Program-made: the position numbers and the translations under genes
The notes under the pieces: model-generated
Told to the model about the DNA's origin: nothing
What the model saw: the letters and a program-made list of their open reading frames with translations, nothing else
The model's database searches: none
Assembly (NCBI GenBank): GCA_029204225.1
Contig: CM055102.1
Location: forward strand, 13,897,658-13,961,657
DNA length: 64,000 nt
Direction of reading: 5' to 3'
From: Diphasiastrum complanatum
Lineage: Eukaryota > Streptophyta > Lycopodiopsida > Lycopodiales > Lycopodiaceae
In this document: in pieces, positions 11,072-21,582 of the stretch
How the letters are laid out: every line of letters begins with the position of its first letter
Position numbering within the stretch: the first letter of the stretch is position 1

Positions 11072-11718
11072 TGTGAAAAATACAGATCCTAAGTGGATCT
11101 AAACTCCAAGATCATTGGCTTGAATGCTTGCACTCCAAACTACATAAGCTAGGAATTGGCAACACATTCTATGCTACCTAGAATGCAAAGAACTTGATCA
11201 AAAAGCATTTATCACAAATGGAAACTTCCATAAACATCAAGTGCGGCCCAAAATAACATTATACAGTCCATAATACATCAGCCTATCACTTTTGGAAAGC
11301 ACCTAAGATCATACACACAAAGCTTGAACTCAATCACTACACAATGCCAACAATGGAAGGAGAACCCAATAGAAAAATCTCTCATTAAGCAAATGAATAC
11401 AATGGATCTGCTCCAACCTGTTTCTCCACGGCCTACCTGCTATATATAGCTGAGAGAGATGACTCTCTCTCCTCTCTCTAGACCCTCCTTACCTAAAATA
11501 TGCCCTATATAGGTAAAATTGGCATATATGTCCAAAATACATGAAAATGGACTCATTTCGAAGGTCTTGAAGTTTGACACTTCTTCATACTGAAAAAATA
11601 CACTTACTAAAAATATCTAGACCTGTTTCACACGTGTGAAAAGTCAGATCCTAAACTATGTGCCATTTTTAGCAATTTTGGCCTAAAACTAGACAAGGAA
11701 ATGTTGACAATTTTCACA
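11072..11718 (-). repeat. 5-prime LTR of the gag-only element
   Basis: 647 bp, nearly identical to 6163-6809. It should carry the promoter; a TATATATAG sequence near 11452 on the given strand is a possible core element but was not tested. It is followed by the target-site copy ATAAG at 11719-11723. Confidence 0.95.
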
Positions 11719-11734
11719 ATAAGCTATAACTTAC

Positions 11735-11850
11735 TTGAATGCACGGATTCGTCTTTTTCTATGACCTCCTCTGGATGATAGATCACATATATCCTTGTTT
11801 ACCAGTCTTTTCCTCTTGTTGCTTCGGACCTTTATGTTGAGCACATCCAT
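11735..11850 (-). pseudogene. Exon of the Ulp1-like gene on the far side of the insertion
   Basis: A minus-strand exon reading MDVLNIKVRSNKRKR and later CDLSSRGGHRKRRIRAF, a basic stretch that could be a nuclear localisation signal. It ends with two bases of a codon before the donor GTAAGTTATAG. The next exon (5995) begins with the single base needed to complete that codon, so the intron phase fits across the 5.5-kb insertion. The start Met is only the first ATG seen; the true exon may extend further, up to the copia LTR at 11977. Confidence 0.5.
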
Positions 11851-11976
11851 ATTTTTAACAAGACACAAATATGAGATATGCATGGATTAAAATGCAATTT
11901 TTATCTCATCATTACTAGTTGTATAATGATGCAAAGAAGATTTCAACCTTTTCTGCGCGTAGGTGATGCATCCGAA

Positions 11977-12237
11977 TGTTAGAAATCAATGATAAACTTC
12001 ATTGTTACACTTCTTAGTTATTGTTTATGATGTACTTTATTACTAGCTGTAACTAGCCGTTGGCTAGTCTAGTAGTCTACTCCTACGTACTCCCTCTCTA
12101 TCAGGGTTCAGGTTTTATATGTACATTTTACATTCAGTATGTGCTAGTGTGATAGATTGATAGTGCATGTTCTTCTTCCAGCTTCTTTGGTGATTGCTTA
12201 TGGTGAATGCTTGATGTTCCATTTCTGATTGTTGACA
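11977..12237 (+). repeat. Copia 5-prime LTR
   Basis: Starts TGTTAGAAATC and ends GTTGACA, 261 bp, and is followed at once by a primer-binding site. It is the same LTR family as 33992-34402, which lies in the opposite orientation; TAAACTTCATTGTTACACTT and the CTAG-rich block are shared. Confidence 0.8.
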
Positions 12238-12249
12238 TGATATCAGAGC
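12238..12249 (+). promoter_or_regulatory. Primer-binding site, one mismatch
   Basis: TGATATCAGAGC, which differs from the tRNA-Met site TGGTATCAGAGC at one base. It directly adjoins the LTR end, and fixes the plus-strand orientation of this element. Confidence 0.8.
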
Positions 12250-12422
12250 GACAATAGTCTCGCGTGCCTGATCAATGGATACAGCTTGTCACAAGTTCCG
12301 CAATAAAGTGAGAAAGTCCTTCACGGGAGGTGAAAGCTTGGAGAGATAAAAACGGCTGGAAGAAATCCTTGTTGGTGTATTTTGCAGGTTCGCAGCTCAG
12401 AATCATCAGTGGGGAATGAAGA

Positions 12423-12623
12423 CACAGTCCCAGAGGCATCAAAAAGGCCAGGGCAGCATCAAACAAGTTGAAAATCTGTTGAGTGGGGAGATTTTTACAA
12501 TACTTCCTAGTTGTTGTGAAAAGCACAGTCCCAGAGGCATCCAAAAGACCAGGGCAGCATCAGACAGATTGAAAATCTGTTGAGTGGGGGAGATTCTTAC
12601 AATACTTCCTAGTTGTTGTGGAA
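12423..12623 (+). repeat. Tandem duplication of 101 bp in a copia leader
   Basis: Two head-to-tail units beginning CACAGTCCCAGAGGCATC, at 12423 and 12524, with few differences. They lie between the primer-binding site and gag (13456). The rest of 12250-13455 has no gene that I can support. Confidence 0.85.
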
Positions 12624-13455
12624 AGTGCTATTTGTGTGAGAGGTTTGCCAAGAAATCTCTCATTTGTCTGTTTGGAGTAACACAAATCACACTAGATAGT
12701 ATCTAGTACTGTCATTCAGAGTTAGGAAGCTTCATACTTTTCACATTATTGATATCTATCTGTTTGAATGATCACTCATTTCAAAATCTTTGCAAAGAGG
12801 AGGCGACGTAGCCGCCGCGCCGAAGTAGGTTGAGTAGTATTGGCTTTGCTCTTGCTACTAGTTGCTAATCTAGTGATTGTACCTCCAAATTTGGTTTCAT
12901 TTGAGTGATAATGGATCAAAGGGAACTTGTTTTGTTGAGTTATAACTACAGGAACCGAGCTTGACCCATTTCCATTCAACCAAACCAAACTAGAAAGTTC
13001 TTATGAGTTGAATCTTGGAGTACATGTCTCCTAGTAGAGATTTTCATGAGGATTTGAACGCCACCACTCTTTAGAAGTTTGGATCAGCCAGTTAGAGGTT
13101 AATTAGGTCATTCTTAGGCTTCTTAAGGTCCTAAAATACACCTTTTAGATCAAGTGTTTTAATGATTTTTCATCTACAAATGCAAAACTAGTGAAAATTG
13201 TGTTTCTATTCTACTCGGTTTTGGATAGGTTTGTGATTGAATATGTCAATGTGATTCAACCTAAATTTAAGAGGCTTTATTTGTAAGACATTTGTGTGTT
13301 ATAAAGTGCTTTTGGTTCAGTATAGGTGGATTTACCCTTCTTGTGAAGTCGAGATCAAGGAGAACACTAGTTTTGATCAAATCTATAGTAAGTTCTCCAC
13401 ATTCTTCATACATCCATCAGTAAGCCGCTATTGGTAGGTTATTCAAAATTAAAAG

Positions 13456-14672
13456 ATGTCGTCGATCACCAATATTCAAGCTAAGATCACTACAATCTTG
13501 GACCCAGAAGGTTCAAACTACTTGATTTGGAAATTAAAGACTTCACTCTTGTTGAAGGGTTCGCGAAGGCCTATGGCAATGGGTAGAACCAATTGAGAAA
13601 AAGCCAGAAGCTACTCCTGGAAAAGAATTTCGAGAATGGAGTCTAAAACATGACAAAGCTATAGCAATTATTGCGTCTTCAGTGCATGACAATATAATGC
13701 TAGATCTTACATCAATTTCAAACGCAAAGGATTTATGGGAAGAATTGCAAATCAAGAATGAGACTCGATCTCGTAATCAGATCATGTTCTTAGAAGACCA
13801 ATTAACTTACCTACAGTGGGACAACAAAGACTTGAACACATTTGTATGAAAGATTAAAGATCTATTTAGTTCCTTACAGAATTCTGGTGCAAAAAATACA
13901 ATATCTAAGGAAAAACAGCTTAGTTATTTTCTTCAGGCCTTACCCAGGTCATTCCACACAACTCAACTCTTATTGGCAAAAGATGCAATGACACTTCAAA
14001 AGGCAATAGATGGACTAAAGGAAGAAGTAGAAGCTCATGAATGCTATGACAAAAATGGTGATTCAAATAATGCTCTATTTACTCAGAAGAATAAATCTTC
14101 TAGGAAGTCTAAGTTTAAGAGGGAGTTGTCTAAAAGGAATGAGTCTAAGACTAATGAACAACAATCTGGAAAACAACAAACGAATTCTGGTGATAAGAAG
14201 ATCTGCAACACATGCAGAAGATCAGGTCACACAGAAGAAAAGTGTTGGCTAAATCCAAAGATTGAATGTATTCATTGTCATAAACGGGGTCATGCAGCAA
14301 TAGACTGTTAACAGAATCCCAGAAACAAAAAGGAGCAGAATTGAAGTGAACCTTCAGATTCAAACTATGTTGAAGACAAAGTAGAATGCTCCAGAGCAGC
14401 AGAAGACAGGGCAACAAGGAATTTAGTAGCTTATGTTAGTACTTATCTATGTTGTTCATCTAATTTAATTTGAGAAGTAGTACTTGATTCGGGAGCCACC
14501 TCACATTTTGTTTCCTCGAAACAAATTTTGTCTGAATACAAGAAGATGAACGACTCAAGATTCATTATACGTGGAGACGGTTCTAAACACGTGGTTGATG
14601 GAACTGGTGTATTATGGCTAGACATGAATCAAGGAGACTAAACAATAAGTTTTGAATTTGTTGGAAATGTAC
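13456..14672 (+). pseudogene. Copia gag and protease, broken
   Basis: The start ATGTCGTCGATC begins a copia Gag with LDPEGSNYLIWK, but a frameshift near 13560 moves the reading into EGLWQWVEPIEKKP. A TGA near 13848 breaks it again. The frame then stays open to 14311 and carries two knuckles: CNTCRRSGHTEEKC (CX2CX4HX4C) and CIHCHKRGHAAIDC. After further stops the aspartic protease site VVLDSGATSHFV is visible near 14475. The reading stops around 14640-14672, where the sequence switches to an inverted integrase piece. It belongs with the LTR and primer site at 11977-12249. Confidence 0.85.
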
Positions 14673-15062
14673 TCACCTCCTCGATATGTGTGATTTGCTT
14701 CAGTTTATTGCCTGTCTGCTTCTCATCCCAACTCGTATACTCAACGAATTTCTCGAAAGCTTTTGATTTGGTATGAATAAAGTATACTATAGTGAACTTG
14801 CTGAAGTCATCAAAAAACGTACTTTGCATCACCCAATGACAATACTCCGATTGGTCCACAAATATCTGAATGCACAATTCCAAGTACCTTAGTTGCTTTA
14901 TAAACATCCTTATTGAAAGGCGTTTTAGTCATCTTGCCTTTAAGACAGGATTCGCAGGTAGTTCGAATATCTCTACTTTGATTTCAACTCTTTGAATTCT
15001 CTGACTTTTATTGCTTAGTATAAGGCTTCCATATTCATATGACATAGCCTTCTATGCAACAG
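14673..15062 (-). pseudogene. Inverted copia integrase fragment
   Basis: On the minus strand the ORF at 14907-14638 and the sequence before it show CESCLKGKM, HSDICGPI-like text and FFDDFSKFTIVYF, the beginning of a copia integrase core. This includes the first catalytic Asp region, and the fragment continues to TSWDEKQTGNKLKQI. It lies inside a plus-strand element, between protease (14672) and the integrase end (15283), so a piece of about 400-600 bp has been flipped. Confidence 0.7.
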
Positions 15063-15282
15063 TACATCTGTTGATTCCTGAGTTTGATTGACTTGTTCGA
15101 TTCTTGTTCGAATGTTCAGGTGATACAACCTTCTCTGCTGCCTTTAGCAATCAGGTTATCAGAATCTTCCTCAAACAATTTACAATAGTTCTTTGTGAAG
15201 GTTACTAACATGTCTTTACTATCTTAGCTACAGATAGAAGATCTTTATCAAGAGTAGGGACATAGAGAACTTCCTCCAATTT

Positions 15283-15465
15283 ATGCATACAAAAATTGCA
15301 TCTTACACACCTAAGCACAATGGAATAGCTGAACGAAGGAATTGTACACTGATGGAAGTTGCAAGATGTATGATGGCTCATGCGAAAGCACTAAAACCAT
15401 TGTGGGCAGAAGCAGTGGCTACATTGTGGTGGCCTAGTCATTATAGATTTTCACAAAATCAATGA
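15283..15465 (+). pseudogene. Copia integrase core end
   Basis: The plus-strand ORF contains YTPKHNGIAERRNCTLMEVA followed by MMAHAKALKPLWAEAVAT. This is the part of copia integrase with the third catalytic residue, the Glu in NGIAERRN. It continues the element begun at 11977 after the inverted segment. No RT follows on this strand. Confidence 0.8.
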
Positions 15466-15712
15466 ATTACATAGTATAAAAGGTTTGATCGTTCCCCAAG
15501 AGAGAGAATAATCTCATCTTTTTCATGGTAAATGTATGTATGATGATAAACAGACTAGAGTATATAAAGTTCATGATGAATACTACAGCGACATAATTGG
15601 CTATCGAAAGATATTTGGGTAAATTGGCATCCAGGAACACCAATGATGAAACGATTTGGTCAAGGTCTGTAATTGTAAGAATAACTTTATCTTTTAGGCT
15701 CTTCAAGCATCA

Positions 15713-15977
15713 GGAAAACAGTCAGAACTGACAGCAACTAGCAATTAGATTCATCAAGCAGAATCACATTAGCTAAAAGTTCTTCTTAATCAAACACAGA
15801 GAATTAGTTTTTATCGCAGGAAGCAAACAAGACATAGCCTCAATTAATCCCATTATCTGAACACATAGCTCATTTAGAGTCGAAGAATCCGTGTTAGAGT
15901 AACTGAAATTCAATATAACTTAAGAAATGTGTGTGACGCAAAAAAACAACATCACAATCAATCACATATTATACAGG
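15713..15977. repeat. Left arm of a large inverted repeat
   Basis: Reverse-complementary to about 19430-19770, for example TTCATCAAGCAGAATCAC here against GTGATTCTGCTTGATGAA there. This arm lacks about 105 bp present in the right arm. The identity looks high but was judged only by eye. The arms may be old LTR or leader sequence. Confidence 0.8.
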
Positions 15978-16019
15978 TATGCAACATTATGGTTTGTGCA
16001 ATTCATGCGTTCGTGCAAT

Positions 16020-16824
16020 TGTGGTTTGTGCAATTCATGGGTTGCTTACCTTTACAAACCACAATTCGAAAGTCAAATTTAGTCAATAATAGTAACCATC
16101 TCGCAATACGCCCTGTATTTTATGCCTTGTTTACCAAGTAAAATAACGGCTGGTGATCCGTATAAAATGCAAAGTGCATTTCCATGAGGTAATGCAAGTC
16201 CATCACTACGAAAGTAATGATGAACTGTACTCCGACAATTATGACATGTATATCTTCAACCATTCCCCGTGGACGGTGGACTGTCATTTGATCAGCCGAC
16301 TTAATGGCAAAAGTCGTAGGGTTTATCTTTGTAAGGCCCCACTTTGCACATAGCTTTGTAGAAATCAAGTTAACTCCCGAACCGCCATCTATTACAGCTG
16401 CCTCTTTAAAAAATTGTTTATGATGTATCGGCAGGGTGATATCTTTTTGCTCACTTTCCCAAGCTGCTCCGACATGGAGTACTTCATTAGATTCTTCAAA
16501 TTCGGCATAGAAAAGTGGTTTTTGATGGACTTTTAATTCAGTTTGAGTTAACTTCTGTGCTAATACTTCCTTTGCATTTGGCACCAACTTCAGGAACTCT
16601 CCCAACGTAATATAAATCTTACTAGACAAAATACTCATGAGGAGTTCTGTTTGCGGCGCTTTCGGTTCAGTCATCTTGAAGGGTTCTTCACGATGATGCA
16701 ACTGAGCATTCATATCTATACATGGATTATTCAATGGTTGCATTGGTGAAGAACGAACTTTGGCTGTAGCTCTAGTGGCTTCAAGCTCTTCTTCTTCTTG
16801 CAAATGTTTAACCCATTGCCTCAT
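16020..16824 (-). pseudogene. Gypsy protease joined to an RNase H fragment
   Basis: On the minus strand an ORF of 234 codons holds a retropepsin site, VIDGGSGVNLIS (Asp at residue 146), in a gypsy Gag-protease context. After residue 210 the frame jumps without a stop into RNase H text, FAFYTDHQPLFYLVNKA. After one stop this goes on as NTGRIARWLLLLTKFDF to about 16040. All of RT and the first half of RNase H are missing, so this is an in-frame internal deletion. The protease Asp is intact but the element is not autonomous. Confidence 0.8.
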
Positions 16825-16859
16825 ATCCTGGTACTTTTTTTTTTTTTTTCTGCACGGAG

Positions 16860-17560
16860 ATTTGGATAGACTCCAGATACTGTTGGTGTATCAGTTAATG
16901 GTATAGAATTAGCAGATATTGGATCTACTACAAGTTCTTTCTACTTCTGTGCACCAGCTTGGTTCAGTCTGAGCTGCTGGTCTTTGCCTAATTGTTATCA
17001 AATTCACAGGAGCTGTGACCGGTGGCGGCTTCGGTCTTGCTGGACACTCCTTGTAGCAATGTCGATAACCACAATCACGATAGAATGGTACAAATTTGTC
17101 TTTGTTTGGACATTTGGCAACTCTGTGATTTTCTCCACATGTAAGTCAGCGCTCTGGTCCAATTTCTAGATGCTTGTTGTTGTGCGACAACATAAATAGC
17201 ACATTGTTCTGAAGGTCCACTTTCATTACCATAACTCCATTGCTCGGTACCTCAGTAAGCTTCTGGTTCCATCAAATTAGCCGGAGGAGCCAGTTGTGTC
17301 GGTCGGGCTAGCAAAGCTAATCTCTTGGAAATCTTCCAATACTTTGATCTTCCCATCAAGTTGCGATTGCAACTTTTTCATCTGTTTCTGCTGGTTCTTT
17401 TCAAGTTTCTCAAACTCGTTGAGCATCATCTATGTAGGAGCATTGATATTCGTTGATGCGATAGTGGTGGATGTCGTAGTGGACTACCCTACTATATAAG
17501 GCAACATACCAATATTCGGCTCGTCATCTGAATCTTCATCTTCCTCTCACTCTCCACATA
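16860..17560 (-). pseudogene. Gypsy Gag zinc-knuckle and linker region
   Basis: On the minus strand CGENHRVAKCPNKDKFVPFY and CGYRHCYKECPARPK are visible around 17145-17020: Cys/His-rich segments of gypsy Gag. The region is broken by stops, and part is a T-run expansion at about 16837-16849. It links the Gag core at 17591-17950 to the protease. Confidence 0.6.
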
Positions 17561-17590
17561 GTAGAGTGGTAAGCTATTATGTGTTGGAAA

Positions 17591-17950
17591 TTAAGCCCAC
17601 AGTTGTCTTCTTGGAATGACATCGTCCATAGCGTTTTGCAAAATTGCGTACTCACTATGGCGTTTCAACTCATGTCTGATCCTTTTAGATAGACATGACA
17701 AAAACCACATAATCATGGCATTTTCGTTAATAAACTTAGGTTCGTACTCAGATCTGAGACATTTTACCCATTCAATGTAATCTCGAACTATTTCCTGCTT
17801 TCCCATTTTAATTTGAAAGTAGAGAAGGGTCTTTCATAAACTTCCGAGGTCTAAACTGTGCGATAAGTGCTCATTTAATAGTCCCAGTTCATATGCTCAG
17901 TTTCATCTTGATTGTAATACCAATCTTGTGCAGCACTCGTTAAGGCCATT
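17591..17950 (-). pseudogene. Gypsy Gag core fragment
   Basis: On the minus strand the sequence reads ALTSAAQDWYYNQDETEHMN, then YERPFSTFKLK, and then the ORF 17806-17591 with VRDYIEWVKCLRSEYEP and CLSKRIRHEL. This is the retrotransposon Gag core (capsid-like helical domain). Stops interrupt it. It joins copia RT sequence at about 17940, a junction between two different element classes. Confidence 0.7.
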
Positions 17951-19050
17951 GGAAATAGCTTAAGTTTATCGCCAAACTTTCAGACAGAGAAATTTGACTC
18001 AGTTTGAGACCATAAATGCTTTTATTCATGTGACATCCGTATTCTGGATATTCTTGGCTTACAAAACCAAGTGGTTGGTCCATGAATAAGTCTTCTTCTA
18101 ATTCTGCGTTCAGATAAGCAGTTTTCTCATCCACAATATGGATTTTTAAATCATGAGCCATTGCATACATGAATAACAAGCGAATTGATGTATCTTTGAC
18201 TATCGGTGAGAAAGTATCAGTGTAGTCGATCCCATACTTCTGTGAAAAACCTTTAGCAACCAACCTTGCCTTGTATCTGATGTACCAACCAACCTCCATC
18301 TGGACTTGTTTTGATCTTATAGATCCACTTGCACTTGACTCGTTTTCTGCCATCAAGTATAGGTGCAAGTGTCCATACATTGTTCTTGTACACGGATGAG
18401 ATTTCGTCCTCCATTGCCTAAATCCAGCAATCTTTATCTGGTCCATCTATAGCTTCCTCGAATGTTTGAGATTCATCAGAGAATCCACAAAATTCGATGT
18501 GCATCAAAAACATTCTGACCATACCTTTCTGGTGGTTTTCGTTGTTTCTCTCATCTTCTCACAGGTGAATTCGAGATCAATTCTGATTCGAGCTTTTCTA
18601 CTAGAATTTGAGCTGGTGATTCGAGTTTGTCAGACACTCGATCTTGACCTCTCTCTGAATTTGGTAACTTTCTTTCATCTTCTGTTTGTTTTTCTTTTAT
18701 TGTCATTGGCAGTTCATAATAATTTTTGAGAATTTCATAGCCGACTAGATCATTGTCTGCTATCTATTTTGTCTCATCAAATTTAACATCTTGAACAATT
18801 TTTATCTTGCCAGTTTCGGGTACATAAACATGATAATATGATGAATGTAACTCGAATCCTACCAGAAAACCTTGTTATGTCTCTTCATCAAGTTTCTTTC
18901 TCAGCTTATCTGGTATGTGCATATACACTACGCATCCAAATGTTCGAACATGTGCAAGATTTGGCTTCGACTTCCACCATATCTCATGAGGAGTTTTATC
19001 CGGTATTCGAGATTTCAGAATACGATTCTGAAGATAATTTGATGTATGTG
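17940..19050 (-). pseudogene. Copia integrase end and RT start, decayed
   Basis: From 19000 downward the minus strand gives TPHEIWWKSKPNLAHVRTFG and IPDKLRKKLDEE, the end of integrase. The ORF 18446-17940 then carries YKARLVAKGFSQKYGIDYTD, the start of copia RT, up to YGLKLSQIS. Several stops and frame shifts lie between. The YVDD part of RT is absent. The family could be the same as the element at 11977-15465, but inverted. Confidence 0.8.
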
Positions 19051-19429
19051 GAGTCTTATGATCTCACATTATCTAAATTTTGTCATATATTGTAAATTTT
19101 TTTCAATTTCCATGTATATAAAATGTGCTATAGTGTCTAAATACATGTAAAGGCCTATTTCGCACTTTGTAAATTCATATTTTGAGTAGAAGTTGCGACG
19201 TTCTAAAGAGACACAATAGAAGTTCAAAACCGACATTTGACGGTTCATAAGCGACATTGAGGCTAAAGAACATTCCTATAAGGATAGCACTATGTGCCAT
19301 TGTACATACGCATTTCTACATAGAGCTGAGTATCAATAGAGAGCAAAGAGCAAGTTCTTATAGCTTGAACATTCTTTTCTTCTGTTATCTCTCACATAAT
19401 TACTTCTTATCATTTGCGCAAACACATTC

Positions 19430-19770
19430 TGTATGATTTGTGATTGATTGTGATACTGTTCTGTTTACGTCACACACATTTCTTAAGTTATACTAAATTT
19501 CAGTTACTCTAATACGGATTTTCAGACGACACCAACAAGTAATAATTCTGACTAATGTGCGCAGGGAATTAGCCGAAACGGTTAAACATAACTTTTAGTA
19601 GAAACTCCTTCAACTCTGAATGAGCTATGTGTTCAGATAATGGGATTGATTGAGGCTCTGTCTTGTTTGCTTCGTACAATAAAAACTAATTCTCTGTGTT
19701 TGATTAAGAAGAACTTTTAGCTAATGTGATTCTGCTTGATGAATCTAATTGCTGTCAGTTCTAACTGTTT
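19430..19770. repeat. Right arm of a large inverted repeat
   Basis: Reverse complement of 15713-15977, with about 105 additional bases. Together the arms enclose the minus-strand gypsy and copia remnants at 16-19.1 kb. Gypsy integrase on the plus strand begins directly after it. Confidence 0.8.
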
Positions 19771-20816
19771 TTCTGATGTCTAAAACCCAATCCAACGATG
19801 AGTTGGCAGACGTTGCCTTATTTTACGTGGACACAGTACCAGAATGGGCTGCCAACATTGTTGAATATCTAATGAGGGGCCAACCAGACAAATTACTACC
19901 AAAGGCGGAACAACGAAAATTCATCTTGAAGGCTAGACCTTATCAGCTGATTGCCGGCCAATTGTATCAAAGAGGACCAGACAGAATTATTCAACGGTGT
20001 ATCCTCCCTCATGAGGCCACCCAGATCATTTTGCTTTCACATAAAGGCATGGGTGGAGGCCATTTTGCATCCGACATTACAGTTCGCAAGATCCTGCAAT
20101 CAGGATGTTGGTGGCCAACGATTCATAAGGATACGGAGGAATACTTAAAAAAGTGCGATGTGTGCCAAAGGGCAAGGAGACCATTGAGATTGAATTACGA
20201 CCTACTGCACCCGGTCTTAGCCCAAGCACCATTCGAAAAGTGGGGATTGGATTATATTAGTCCAATTCACCCTGCAGCAAGGAGTTTCCAGGATCGATAC
20301 ATAATCGTAGCCACAGACTACCTCACCAAATGGGTCGACGCCAAGGCAGTAAGAGTAGCTGATGCTAGGACCACTGCCAAGTTCCTTTATGAAAATATCA
20401 TTGTGCACTTCGGATGCCCAGTGGAGCTAGTTAGCGATCGCGGAAGTCATTTCATCAATGAGACCATCAAGGTCCTGTTGGAGGAATTCTTCGTGATCCA
20501 CAAAACCAGTACTCCTTATTATCCTCCTGGTAATGGGCAAGCATAATCATCTAATAAGATCATGTGTGGCGTGCTCACGAAAATAGTTGAAGCTAGCAGA
20601 TCAGATTCGGAACATAAGTTGCATGCTGCTCTGTGGGCATTCAGGACAGCATATAAAGAAAACACTGATCAAACACCCTTCCAATTAGTATATGGTCAGG
20701 ATGTTGTAATGCCAGTAGACTTTCTAGTTCCTTCATCAAGGATTGCTACCACGCAATATCTTAATGAGTCCAAATCTCTACAACTACTCCACGAAGGTGC
20801 GGGAGCTTCAATCTGA
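19749..20816 (+). pseudogene. Gypsy integrase, catalytic Glu turned into a stop
   Basis: A long open frame (19749-20546) carries a full gypsy integrase: the zinc domain with HKGMGGGH and KKCDVCQRARR, the first Asp in WGLDYISPI, and the second Asp in LVSDRGSHF. At YYPPGNGQA the next codon is TAA (20544-20546) where the family has the catalytic Glu (GQAES). The frame continues after it with SSNKIMCGVL... and TPFQLVYGQDVVMPVDF to 20816. So a single GAA-to-TAA type change ended the gene; otherwise it is well kept. The RT part is absent upstream. Confidence 0.88.
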
Positions 20817-21110
20817 AGCCTCCCAATGGCTTTCTCCCATCCAGACGCAACTAAACTTTTTGGAAGCAGAGAATATGTGCCTGGGGGCGGAGGTCAAAGC
20901 CCGACAGAATGAAAAGCTCGTCTGGTTAGCTCAACCTGCACCAGACTGAAGGCCGCTATCTGAATCATAAATGAATCTCTTTCGGCATCAGGCGCAGGTC
21001 TATAGCCAAACCTTGAACAGCTACCAGACAGAGTTTAATAAATATCGAACAAGCACAACTCACGAGCTCGTCCAGGCCAAACAAGACCTCAAGGCTTAGT
21101 TAGAAATCAG
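20780..21110 (+). pseudogene. Coiled-coil-like coding remnant
   Basis: After the integrase a frame rich in Glu, Gln, Leu and Lys reads VRELQSEASQWLSPIQTQLN and, past two stops, FRHQAQVYSQTLNSYQTEFN and HELVQAKQDLKA. The heptad-like pattern suggests a coiled coil. It ends just before an LTR-like region and may be a third ORF of the gypsy element. I do not recognise the family. Confidence 0.4.
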
Positions 21111-21114
21111 AGTT

Positions 21115-21570
21115 AATATGATATACATTTTATGTAAGCTCTAAATATGATGATGTAATTATTGTACAGTTTATTTGGTTTATTGTATATGGTTGTGATC
21201 AGGACGTGACCCGTTAGGATATATTGATCGGGCACTAATCCCGTAGCTGGCTACTTGGGTTAGCCGAGTAGCCACACATAGGAAGAATTAGCCTGTACAG
21301 AGTAATTTACAATATTTGCTATACTTGGGGGCATGTCCCAAGTTTGTCGGTTGAATTTGGCCATATTGGGCCCGACCTTAGTTTGACAGGTGGTAGGCCA
21401 ATTTTAGGATGCCTACCTTTTCATGCAGTTTGTGAATACTCTATATGTACAGTGTTTCTTTGTAATCTATCAACTTTTGTTGTGCCATCTTTGAGAGCTT
21501 GTGAGGAGTGGCTATGGTGATTGTGTGATGTGATCTGCATACTGCACTAGATCCTATCGGAATTTCAACT
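21115..21570 (+). mobile_element. LTR-like sequence before a primer-binding site
   Basis: Non-coding, and ends TTTCAACT just before TGGTATCAGAGC. It contains CTATATGTACAGTG and TTTCTTTGTAATC, typical of an LTR end. Its left limit is not clear and no second copy was found. Confidence 0.45.
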
Positions 21571-21582
21571 TGGTATCAGAGC
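21571..21582 (+). promoter_or_regulatory. Primer-binding site, tRNA-Met type
   Basis: Exact TGGTATCAGAGC on the plus strand. It indicates that an element once ran rightward from here. Confidence 0.85.

Larger units (their letters stand above)
6163..11718 (-). mobile_element. Complete non-autonomous copia-type LTR element with gag only
   Basis: This 5,556-bp element is bounded by two 647-bp LTRs that start TGTGAAAA and end TTTTCACA. The 5-bp sequence ATAAG lies at 6158-6162 and again at 11719-11723, a perfect target-site duplication. Element orientation is minus: the primer-binding site adjoins the LTR at 11072 and the polypurine tract adjoins the LTR ending at 6809. Between them lie a leader of about 1.1 kb and one ORF of 1046 codons. 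No protease, integrase, RT or RNase H motif was found anywhere inside, so its movement must depend on enzymes from a related element. By eye the LTRs differ at one base (G at 6347, A at 11256), which points to a very recent insertion. It sits in an intron of the Ulp1-like gene. Confidence 0.92.
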
